A DNA stretch of 44,896 bases, taken from positions 1-44,896 of the forward strand of contig JAKIUN010000028.1 in NCBI GenBank assembly GCA_021647505.1, read 5' to 3'. Each line of letters starts with the position of its first letter. The stretch's first letter is position 1. The notes beneath the pieces were generated by a model. It was given only the letters and a program-made list of their open reading frames with translations, ran no database searches and was not told where the DNA came from. The DNA comes from Gammaproteobacteria bacterium (GTDB lineage: Bacteria > Pseudomonadota > Gammaproteobacteria > SZUA-152). The translations under genes were made by a program, and so were the position numbers. Positions 17,093 through 24,900 of the stretch are shown piece by piece.

Positions 17093-17938
17093 TCAGGTTT
17101 GTCGTTCGATGGCGCGCGTCACCAAGGCGAGGAAGTCGTTGGTGCATTTTACCTGCGCCAGTTCCTCGGTGGTGATGGTATACCCTTGCTGTCCGGCGAT
17201 GGCATCGTAGCGTGGGATACGCGCATAGAACAGGCGCGGGAAAATCCAGCGCACAAAGTCATCGGGCTCGACCTGGGCAACGTATTGCAGATCGTACTCT
17301 TGCATATAGAGGGCCAGCTGCTCATCGAAAAACTCTTTACGATAATAGAGCGGCTTGGAGGCAAGTTTGGCACGTTCAATGAGTTCGTTCTCGTCATGTT
17401 CCGTGGCCTTGATATAGAGAATTAATGTATGTTCGGCCAGCCCCTCGATGACCTCGGGACGATCCAGCTCGCACACGCTGCCGCCGGCATCGTTGATGAA
17501 GTGCTTATAACCGTAAATAGATTGTGATTTGTCAATAAAGGCTGGCACGTCGTTCATGGCAGCGATCTCGGCCTCGTGGTGCAGGCGCTGGCGGCGTTTG
17601 AATTCCTCCAGGGGCAGGCCACCGTGCTCCGGATTGCCCACCTTGCCAAGAAAGTTGGCCACCGGTTTAAGGTGATCAACGCCAATATTGTTGCGAATGT
17701 AGATAGAGTCCGAACGCAGCAGGTCGCGCAGAAAAGGCACCTGCATGGCCTGTTGCTTGATATTGTCGAGAATCGCCTCGTCGAGGTAGCGAGTGCCGAT
17801 GCGGTAGTCACCGGAATAATGAAACCAGCCGTCCTGGCGCAGAATGGCGGAGAGATGGGTCTTGCCCACGCCCGACATGCCCAGCAGGGTGACGGATTTG
17901 TGTTCCCATTGCTGGAATTCGGCGGCGGTGAGTTTCAA
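17093..17938 (-). CDS. Conserved P-loop ATPase/kinase-like protein of unknown role, next to metA
   Basis: The 281-residue soluble protein has a clear Walker A motif, GMSGVGKT, at residues 20-27. DYRIGTRYLDEAILDN follows closely. Later segments include NDVPAFIDKSQSIYGYKHFI, GGSVCELDRPEVIEGLAEHT and a tail with RWIFPRLFYARIPRYDAIA. The overall look is of a nucleotide-dependent small-molecule kinase or ATPase, as in shikimate/adenylate-kinase folds, but I do not recognise a characterised family. It sits 13 nt upstream of metA in the same direction, so a link to methionine metabolism is possible but inferred from position only. Confidence 0.75.
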   Translation of the reverse strand: MKLTAAEFQQWEHKSVTLLGMSGVGKTHLSAILRQDGWFHYSGDYRIGTRYLDEAILDNIKQQAMQVPFLRDLLRSDSIYIRNNIGVDHLKPVANFLGKVGNPEHGGLPLEEFKRRQRLHHEAEIAAMNDVPAFIDKSQSIYGYKHFINDAGGSVCELDRPEVIEGLAEHTLILYIKATEHDENELIERAKLASKPLYYRKEFFDEQLALYMQEYDLQYVAQVEPDDFVRWIFPRLFYARIPRYDAIAGQQGYTITTEELAQVKCTNDFLALVTRAIERQT

Positions 17939-18149
17939 GGATTTGGCTCCATATTAAACGTGCTAAACGGTGTACGGGTCGTTGATACAGCGGGCTATTG
18001 TCGCCTGCGTCGGGGGTTTGTGCAAAGGCCCTGGTCAAGCGAATGGCCTCTGCGTTTCCGGCCCGGGCTTGGCTCAAACCACCGTGCGTAAGTTGGGTTT
18101 GTACCTCATTCCAACCGACGGCTTGTCATGCCAATCAAAAAAACTGTAT

Positions 18150-18968
18150 TTATTGGCGTGCATTCGTGGACTTCTCCCGTCGTGCGGCTTTTTGCAGGGT
18201 ACGGTTGATGACTCGCGAGGCGGCCACCTGGCCAAACACGGCAGTAACGAAAGCGGCCGAACCATAGCCCATATTGCAGTCCAGCGATATACCATGAATA
18301 CCGGGTTTTTGCTGACTGACGCTGCCATCGGGCTTGGGATAAACCTGTTGCTGGCTGGAAAATACGCACTCGATGCCGAAGTTGCGTTTCGGGTTCTTGC
18401 TGAAACCGAAGTCACTGCGCAGACGGCTGCGTACCTTGGCGGCCAACGGGTCGTTGTAGGTCTGACGCAGATCCTTGACGTGGATCAGGGTGGGATCGGT
18501 GAGCCCGCCCGCACCGCCGGTGGCGATGATGGGGATTTTGTTGCGCTTGCAGTGGTAGATCATCTGCGCCTTGAACGTGATGCTGTCGATGGCGTCCACG
18601 ACATAGCCATAGTGACGCGCCGGATCGAGATAGTCGCGCAGGTTGGCCACGGTGATGAAGTCGTCGATGACTTCGCACTGGCAGTCGGGATTGATCTGTT
18701 CGATGCGATCGCGCAGCACAGCGGACTTTTTCAGGCCATCGGTATCGGTCATGGCCGGTAGCTGGCGGTTGACATTGCTCAGTGCCACGGTGTCGTAGTC
18801 GATCAGGGTTAGCTGGCCCACGCCAGTGCGTGCCAGGGCCTCCACGGCCCAGGAGCCGACGCCACCGAGGCCGACCACGCAGACATGCAGGTTTTGAATA
18901 ATGGCCACGGCGTCTGTGCCATAAAGACGGCGAATACCGCCGAAGCGTTGTTCGAAGGTGTCGTTCAT
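18150..18968 (-). CDS. tcdA: tRNA threonylcarbamoyladenosine dehydratase (CsdL)
   Basis: E1-like enzyme that uses ATP to cyclise t6A at position 37 of tRNAs to ct6A. The nucleotide-binding glycine loop is GLGGVGSWAVEALARTGVG (about residues 33-51). It is followed by LTLIDYDTVALSNVNRQLPA, typical of the ThiF/TcdA group, and by RSDFGFSKNPKRNFGIECVF, where the family Cys lies. 272 residues matches the family. The start ATG is at 18968; the bases immediately upstream belong to a 282-bp composite palindrome (18969-19250), so any promoter must lie within or beyond it. No csdA/csdE genes are adjacent. Confidence 0.92.
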   Translation of the reverse strand: MNDTFEQRFGGIRRLYGTDAVAIIQNLHVCVVGLGGVGSWAVEALARTGVGQLTLIDYDTVALSNVNRQLPAMTDTDGLKKSAVLRDRIEQINPDCQCEVIDDFITVANLRDYLDPARHYGYVVDAIDSITFKAQMIYHCKRNKIPIIATGGAGGLTDPTLIHVKDLRQTYNDPLAAKVRSRLRSDFGFSKNPKRNFGIECVFSSQQQVYPKPDGSVSQQKPGIHGISLDCNMGYGSAAFVTAVFGQVAASRVINRTLQKAARREKSTNARQ

Positions 18969-19250
18969 ATTAACCCGGCAACGCTATAGATTATGTTCAG
19001 CCGTCGTGTGCCGATGCGCAGCAAGGCATCGAAGCGCCGTTGTGGTGGGTCTACTGCAAGCTTCGATAACGCAGTCTGCGCATCGGCACACGACAGCCTT
19101 TCTTTTTGAAAATAATCGGTTGGGACGCCAGGCGTACGCCAGCCCGGCGTTGCCGCACTTGCCAATGGAACCACCATTGGCTGCGCGTGCCGCCTTGGTC
19201 TGGCGTACGCCTGGCGTCCTGAACATGATCTATAGCGTTGCCGGGTTAAT
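18969..19250. repeat. 282-bp composite palindrome with three nested stem systems
   Basis: The outermost arms (18969-18999 and 19220-19250) are 31 bp and differ at one base; they begin ATTAACCCGGCAACGCTATA and end TATAGCGTTGCCGGGTTAAT. Inside are two separate hairpin arms side by side: 19000-19021 with 19076-19094 (GTCGTGTGCCGATGCGCAG and its complement), and 19122-19142 with 19200-19219 (GGACGCCAGGCGTACGCCAG and its complement). Each encloses a further small stem (ATCGAAGC/GCTTCGAT; GCCAATGG/CCATTGGC). Folded, this is a three-way or cloverleaf structure. It has no coding content and abuts the tcdA start codon. It may be a MITE-like element. Confidence 0.85.
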
Positions 19251-19296
19251 AGTGTCGTTGAGGATATTGTTGGGATATTGTTGAGAGTGTCGGTGC

Positions 19297-20061
19297 TCAT
19301 GTCAGTTTCAGTAACTCGATGGCGTTGGCAGTGGTTTGTGCAGCGATGGTACCGATGTCCTCTTCACGCAACCGGGTGAGGGCCTGTAGTGTCTCGGGCA
19401 GGTATTCCGGGCTGTTACGCTGGCTGCGGTGGCTGACCGGCGGCATGTCCGGGGCATCGCTCTCCAATACTATGGTCTCTAACGGCAATTCGCGAGCTAG
19501 GCGGTGTAGTTTATGTGAGCGCTCGTAGGTCAGCATACCGCCGAAGCCCAGCTTGAATCCCAACGCAATATACTGCCGAGCCTGCTGCAGGCTGCCGTTA
19601 AAGGCATGACAGATGCCGCCGCAGACACCCGTCTTTCGCAGCAGGGCGAGAGTCTCGTCGTGGGCCTTGCGTACATGCAACAACACCGGCAGGTCATGCT
19701 TATGCGCGATGTGCAGCTGTGCCTTAAACAAGGCCTTTTGTTGCTCACGATTCGCTCCCGGCAGATAGAAATCCAGGCCGATTTCGCCCACGGCGACAGG
19801 CTTGTGGAGGGCAATCAATGTCTCCAGTGCCTGCAAGTCATCCGGATGATGGCGATTGAGAAACACGGGATGCAGGCCCAGGGCGGGGTAGAGTCCTGTC
19901 TCGTTGGCGCAAAGGGCGAGCAGCTTTTCCCAGGCTGTGGCGGTGATGCCTGGCACGACGATACGGGTTACACCTGCCGTGCGCACACGGCCCAGCAGGG
20001 TATCACGGTCGGTGTCAAAGGCGGCCACGTCGAGATGGCAGTGAGTATCGATGAGCTGCAT
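19297..20061 (-). CDS. tatD: TatD family metal-dependent nuclease
   Basis: TIM-barrel deoxyribonuclease/exonuclease of the TatD family. The N-terminal metal motif DTHCHLDVAAFDTDRD occupies residues 5-20. Other family strings are AVGEIGLDFYLPGANREQQK, PVLLHVRKAHDETLALL, GGICHAFNGSLQQARQYI and ETIVLESDAPDMPP near the C-terminus, each supplying metal or active-site residues. 254 residues is normal. The stop of the upstream CPBP protease gene lies 21 nt before this start, so the two probably share a transcript. Confidence 0.93.
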   Translation of the reverse strand: MQLIDTHCHLDVAAFDTDRDTLLGRVRTAGVTRIVVPGITATAWEKLLALCANETGLYPALGLHPVFLNRHHPDDLQALETLIALHKPVAVGEIGLDFYLPGANREQQKALFKAQLHIAHKHDLPVLLHVRKAHDETLALLRKTGVCGGICHAFNGSLQQARQYIALGFKLGFGGMLTYERSHKLHRLARELPLETIVLESDAPDMPPVSHRSQRNSPEYLPETLQALTRLREEDIGTIAAQTTANAIELLKLT

Positions 20062-20082
20062 GAGGCAATTCTACTGTATTCG

Positions 20083-20544
20083 TCAAGTCAGCCAGAAAAT
20101 CAGAAAATAGCCGAGGTTGTAGAAGCTGTGCAAAATAATGGCGGGAACAACGCTGTGATAACGATCACGAAAGGCGCCGAAGACCAATGAGGGAACGATG
20201 ACCGCAGCGGCCCAAAGGGGAGGGTGGACGATCAGGTGGACAACGCCGAATAGCAAGCTGGTCAGCAGATTGGCGTGAGTCAGGCCCAGAAATCGGGCTC
20301 GCAGTGGGTGATAGTTCAGCAGTTGTGGTTGCAGCAGGCCGCGAAACAGCCATTCTTCCAGCAGTGGATAGAGGCCTGCCAGCAGTAAAAGCCGCCACCA
20401 TTGAATGGGGCTGCTTTCCTCAGACGCGGTGCCGGGGAACACTAAAAAGAGTAACAGCCACACCACCGGGCCGGCTAGCAGGGCCAGCCAGAACAGCCGA
20501 TCTTGAAACAGGTTTTTCAGTTGTTGAGGTGAGCAAGCATTCAT
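20083..20544 (-). CDS. Small CPBP-family glutamic intramembrane protease, candidate JDVT-CTERM sorting protease (MrtJ-like)
   Basis: A 153-residue membrane protein with four to five hydrophobic segments and the three CPBP (Abi/CAAX-like) motifs: LEEWLFRG with Glu63, Glu64 and Arg68; FGVVH with His103; and LHSFYN with His139 and Asn143. CPBP proteins are glutamic-type intramembrane proteases. Small ones of this type serve as the dedicated processing enzymes for Cys-containing C-terminal sorting signals (myxosortase-like systems, including JDVT-CTERM). The 2103-residue protein encoded just upstream (21995-28306) ends in exactly such a tail. A terminator (20577-20617) separates it from the ompA-like gene, so it may be transcribed separately with tatD. 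Pairing is inferred from motif and proximity. Confidence 0.78.
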   Translation of the reverse strand: MNACSPQQLKNLFQDRLFWLALLAGPVVWLLLFLVFPGTASEESSPIQWWRLLLLAGLYPLLEEWLFRGLLQPQLLNYHPLRARFLGLTHANLLTSLLFGVVHLIVHPPLWAAAVIVPSLVFGAFRDRYHSVVPAIILHSFYNLGYFLIFWLT

Positions 20545-20576
20545 GGTGAGTTACCAAGCTTACGTGATCCTGGCAT

Positions 20577-20617
20577 AAAAAAGGCCCGTGCTCCCATTTA
20601 CTGCGGGAGAACGGGCC
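20577..20617 (-). terminator. Rho-independent terminator after the OmpA/TSP3 gene
   Basis: Read on the minus strand, GGCCCGTTCTCCC pairs with GGGAGCACGGGCC (12 of 13) around a 9-base loop and is followed at once by TTTTTT. It lies 20 bases beyond the OmpA/TSP3 stop codon. It separates the giant protein/OmpA unit from the protease/tatD unit. Confidence 0.85.
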
Positions 20618-20637
20618 GGTTTTAGCAGACGATGGCG

Positions 20638-21963
20638 TTACTCGATGATGTGCAACGCTACCCGGCGATTGGCCGCGCGGCCGTCTTCACTGGCATTGTC
20701 GGCGACCGGATCGGCAGGCCCATAACCCTTGGCGGTCAGCCTGTTGGCGGCGATGCCCTGGGCTACCAGATAGTCACGCACGGACTCGGCACGCTGCTGT
20801 GAAAGGCGCACGTTGTAGTCGTGGTTACCGGTGTTGTCGGTGTAACCCGCGACTTCCAGTTTAAGCTCCGAGTTGCGGCGCAGGGTTTCGACCACTTCAT
20901 CGAGCACCTGAGGTGAATCGCCGATCAGTTCCGCAGAGGCCGTGGCGAAGGTCACGCCCTTGAGGACGATGGTCTCCTGCAGCTTGCAGCCGCGTGCATC
21001 CACTGCCGTTCCGCTCGGCGTATCGAGGCAGCGATCCTGGCTGTCGGCCACACCGTCGCTGTCACTGTCGAGTTCACAGCCGCGTGGATCGACCTTCGTA
21101 CCCGCAGGTGTGTTTGGACAACGGTCGTCGCCATCGGCCACGCCGTCACCATCACTGTCGCTGACAATGACACAGCCCTGTGTATCCACCCGGCTGCCGG
21201 TTGCCGTATTCGGGCAGTTATCCTGGCTATCGGCTACGCCGTCGCCATCACTGTCACGCTCACAGCCTTGGCTATCGACCACGGCACTAGCAGGGGAGTT
21301 CGGGCAGCGGTCATCGCCGTCGGCCACACCGTCATTGTCGCTGTCCACAACAGCTACGGGCTGTGGCTCAGCCTCTTTTTTGCTGGCGCCAAAACGTTTC
21401 AGCAGATTGATGGCAAAGAGCCGTGCGTCCGTGTCATAAAAATCGGCATCGATACGCAGCGCAATGCCGTCCTCAAAGCCGTATTCCGCACCGAAGCCAA
21501 GTATGATGTGGTTTTCATTGTCACGTTCATAGGCGATGTCGGCGGCGTTGAGCATGCGGCCCACACCAGCGCGGCCAAACACACCCCAGCCGATGTGAGG
21601 CTGCTGGGCTTTGTAGACGTAATACAGGGCATTGAGGCCGAAATCCCTGTATTTCACTTCACCATTGGGGGACAGCTCGGCCTTGCCTAGCCAGGAATAA
21701 TAGCCTTCGAGTGAGAAGCGTTCGGTGAAGTCATAACCGGCAAAAACTTTGTAGCCGGTATCGTGTTTTTCATCCACGCTAAAACCCGTTTCATCGGTGT
21801 CCGGATCCATATGTGAGCGGCCAATACCCGCGCCCAAATACCACTGTTTTTCGAAGCCGTCTGTTTGCCCAGGGCTGTCTGCGGCAATGGCCATTGCCGC
21901 AGTGAACGCCAGGGTCATGCCCAGCAGGCAGCCGGTGAGAGGTGTAATCAGATTCCTTGACAT
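20638..21963 (-). CDS. OmpA-family outer membrane protein with thrombospondin type 3 repeats
   Basis: 441 residues. A signal peptide ends near AMAIAADS (residue 29). Residues about 40-190 look like an OmpA-type eight-strand barrel (WYLGAGIGRSHMD, GYKVFAGYDFTERFSLEGYY, ALRIDADFYDTDARLFAINL). Residues about 200-325 hold TSP3 calcium-binding loops of the form [20 protein letters not shown], each with a Cys pair. The C-terminal 110 residues form an OmpA peptidoglycan-binding domain (VAGYTDNTGNHDYNVRLSQQ...GRAANRRVALHIIE). It should anchor the outer membrane to the cell wall. The gene starts 31 nt downstream of the giant TSP3 gene in the same direction, so they are probably one operon with related Ca2+-binding modules. 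Confidence 0.9.
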   Translation of the reverse strand: MSRNLITPLTGCLLGMTLAFTAAMAIAADSPGQTDGFEKQWYLGAGIGRSHMDPDTDETGFSVDEKHDTGYKVFAGYDFTERFSLEGYYSWLGKAELSPNGEVKYRDFGLNALYYVYKAQQPHIGWGVFGRAGVGRMLNAADIAYERDNENHIILGFGAEYGFEDGIALRIDADFYDTDARLFAINLLKRFGASKKEAEPQPVAVVDSDNDGVADGDDRCPNSPASAVVDSQGCERDSDGDGVADSQDNCPNTATGSRVDTQGCVIVSDSDGDGVADGDDRCPNTPAGTKVDPRGCELDSDSDGVADSQDRCLDTPSGTAVDARGCKLQETIVLKGVTFATASAELIGDSPQVLDEVVETLRRNSELKLEVAGYTDNTGNHDYNVRLSQQRAESVRDYLVAQGIAANRLTAKGYGPADPVADNASEDGRAANRRVALHIIE

Positions 21964-21994
21964 GGGTCGTTATTCTCCTTGGTTTATAGAAAGT

Positions 21995-24900
21995 TTAGGG
22001 GGTGTTGAAATCGTTGCGGGTGGATCTTCTGCGCCAGAGGGATAATAGCGCAATGAGCACCAATAGGGGCAGCAGAGGATCGACGGTGGCCCCGGGGCTA
22101 AGTGTACAACCACCCAGCCCGCGCAGGCCAGTACGGACTATTTTTGGTTGCTTGGCCGTGGCGGGGTCACGGTAGTCCGCGATGCCATTGCCGTTGCTGT
22201 CCGGCAGGTTCGGGACATTGCCGAGCAGCTCATCGTCCAGACCATCGCCATTGGTGTCGTTGAAATCGTCCACACGGCCATTGCGATCACGGTCGAAGGC
22301 GCCAGATTCCGACAGATCCGGGATGCCGTCGTTGTCGGAATCGAGGTCGCGGTAGTCCGCTGTGCCGTCGCCGTCGGTGTCGTGACGGGGCAGGGGTGTG
22401 GTTTCTACGCCATCATCGAAGCCGTTACTGTTGGTGTCTCCTGTCGCATCCTGGCGGGCATCGCCGTTGCTGTTCGTGCCGCCGGCTTCCACGACGTCGG
22501 TAATGCCATCGTTGTCGCTGTCGAGATCACGGTAATCGGGCACGCCATCGTTGTCGTTGTCGGGGGCGGTCGTACCGCTGCCACTGGCAACGCCATTGAA
22601 ATCGACCGGCGGAGTGCCAGTACCGATGAGACCGTCGTTGTCGGGGTTGTTGCGGCTGCTCTCGGTGACATCGGGGATGCCGTCGTTATCGCTGTCGAGG
22701 TCACGGTAGTCGTCGATGCCATCGTTGTCGGTATCGGCGACGGTGTAGTTGATGATGCCGCTGTCGACAGTGGTTTCCACGGTATCGGCGAGGCCGTTTG
22801 CGCCGACGGGATTGGTATTGTCGATACGGCCATCACCGTTGGTATCGAGAGTGGTGAAATCGCTGATGCCGGACTCCGTCAGATCGAACAGACCGTCGTT
22901 ATCGCTGTCGAGGTCGCGGTAGTCAGGGATGCCATCACTATCGGTGTCGTCGCTGGCGCCACCTTCAATACTGTCGGGGATACCGTCATTATCGGTGTCG
23001 AGATCATCCGCATCGGGGATGCCGTCGTTGTCGAGATCACCGTTATCGCGGTAATCAGGAATGCCGTTGTTATCGCTATCCGGCAGCGGCAGGGGATTGG
23101 CAGCGAGGTTGTCGTCAAGGCCGTCGGTATTGGCGTCGGTAAAGCCGTCGACCCGACCGTCGCTGTCGGCATCGGTGCCACCCGCCTCAATGATGTCAGT
23201 GATGCCGTCACCGTCGCTGTCGAGGTCACGAACGTCCGGTGTACCGTTGTCGTTGGTATCCACCGGATTCAGACCGGCACCGGCGGTGAGGCCGCTGTTA
23301 TCCACGACCGGCGTACCGATACCCAGGATGCCATCGCCATCGGGATCGCTGCCGCCGGTCTCGGTGACATCGGGGATGCCGTCGTTGTCGCTGTCGCGGT
23401 CGCGGAAATCCTCGATGCCGTCGCCATCGGTATCGGCCACGGTGTAGTTGATGGCGCCTAAGTCGGCTGTACTTTCAACCACGTCGGCGAGGCCGTTTGT
23501 GCCAGCGGTATTGCTGCTGTCGATGCGGCCGTCGCTATTACCGTCGAGGGTGGCGGGATCGCTGATGCCGGATTCCGTGAGGTCGAACAGGCCGTCATTG
23601 TCGCTGTCGAGATCACGGCTGTCCGCAACACCGTCGCCGTCCGTGTCCACCGCGCCATCGCCTTCGGTGACATCGGGGATGCCGTCGTTATCGTCGTCGA
23701 GATCCATCGCATCAGCGATGCCATCGTTGTCGAGATCGTCATTGTCGCGGTAGTCAGGAATGCCATCGCCGTCGCTGTCGATGTGGATGTCGGGCAGAGG
23801 GGTCGTAGCGAGAGTGTCGTCGAAGCCGTCGCCGTTGGTATCGACCGGGTTGTCCACCTGGCCGTCACCATTCGTGTCAGTGCCACCGGCCTCCCGGATA
23901 TCGTTGCGACCATCGTTGTCCGCATCGAGATCACGGTAGTCCGGCGCGCTGTCACCATCGGTGTCACGCGGGGCATCAGCGTTGCCGTCACCGTTGTAAT
24001 CCGGCTGCCCGGAATCCGCTGCGGTTTCCACCGCGTCGGCAAGGCCGTTATCGCCAACGGGGTTGCTGGTGTCGATACGGCCGTCGTTGTCGCTGTCGAG
24101 CGTGGTGGGGTCACTGATACCGGATTCGATCAGATCGGCAATGCCGTCATTGTCGCTGTCGAGGTCGAGATAGTCGGGGATGCCATCGCCGTCGCTGTCG
24201 ACGCCGGTGCCGCCTTCGGCGCTGTCAGGAATGCCGTCGTTGTCGCTGTCGAGATCGAGACTGTCGACCACGCCATCATCGTCACTGTCACGGTTATCCC
24301 GGTAATCCGGGGTGCCGTCACCATCGCTGTCGGTCAGTGGCAGTGGCGTGGCAGCAAGGACGTCGTCGAGGCCGTCATTGTTGGCATCGGTGTAGCCGTC
24401 GACCCGGCCATCGTTATCGCTGTCCGCACCACCCGCTTCGATGAGGTCGTAAATGCCGTCGCCATCGCTGTCGAGGTCGAGATAATCGGGCTTGCCGTCA
24501 CCGTCGCTGTCGATGCTGTCATCGCCTTCGACGCTGTCAGGGATGCCGTCGTTGTCGGCGTCGAGATCGGCGTTGTTGCCAATACCGTCACCGTCGGTGT
24601 CGGCACTCTCAACGCTATTGGTGGGGAAGGCATCGCCAGCATCGGGGGTGCCGTCGTTGTCGCTATCGAGATCGCGCGGGTCGGGCGTGCCGTCGCCATC
24701 GGTGTCGATGAGGGCCAGACCGGCACCGGAGGCGAGGCCGTTGCCATCCACGCCGGGCGTGCCGCTGCCGAGGATGCCGTCGTTATCGGGATCAGCGCCG
24801 CCGGCCTCGGTGACATCGGGAATGCCATCATTGTCGGTATCACGGTCACGGAAGTCGGCAATGCCATCGCCGTCGCTATCGCGCGGACTGTCGGGATTGC

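Noticed and set aside
18969..19250. Integron attC site as explanation for the composite palindrome
   Set aside because: It is larger than a typical attC, has no paired RYYYAAC/GTTRRRY cores at its ends and no integrase or cassette context.
22148..23461. 437-residue forward open frame opposite the giant TSP3 gene
   Set aside because: Same cause as above: antisense of the TSP3 repeats, low complexity, no independent support.
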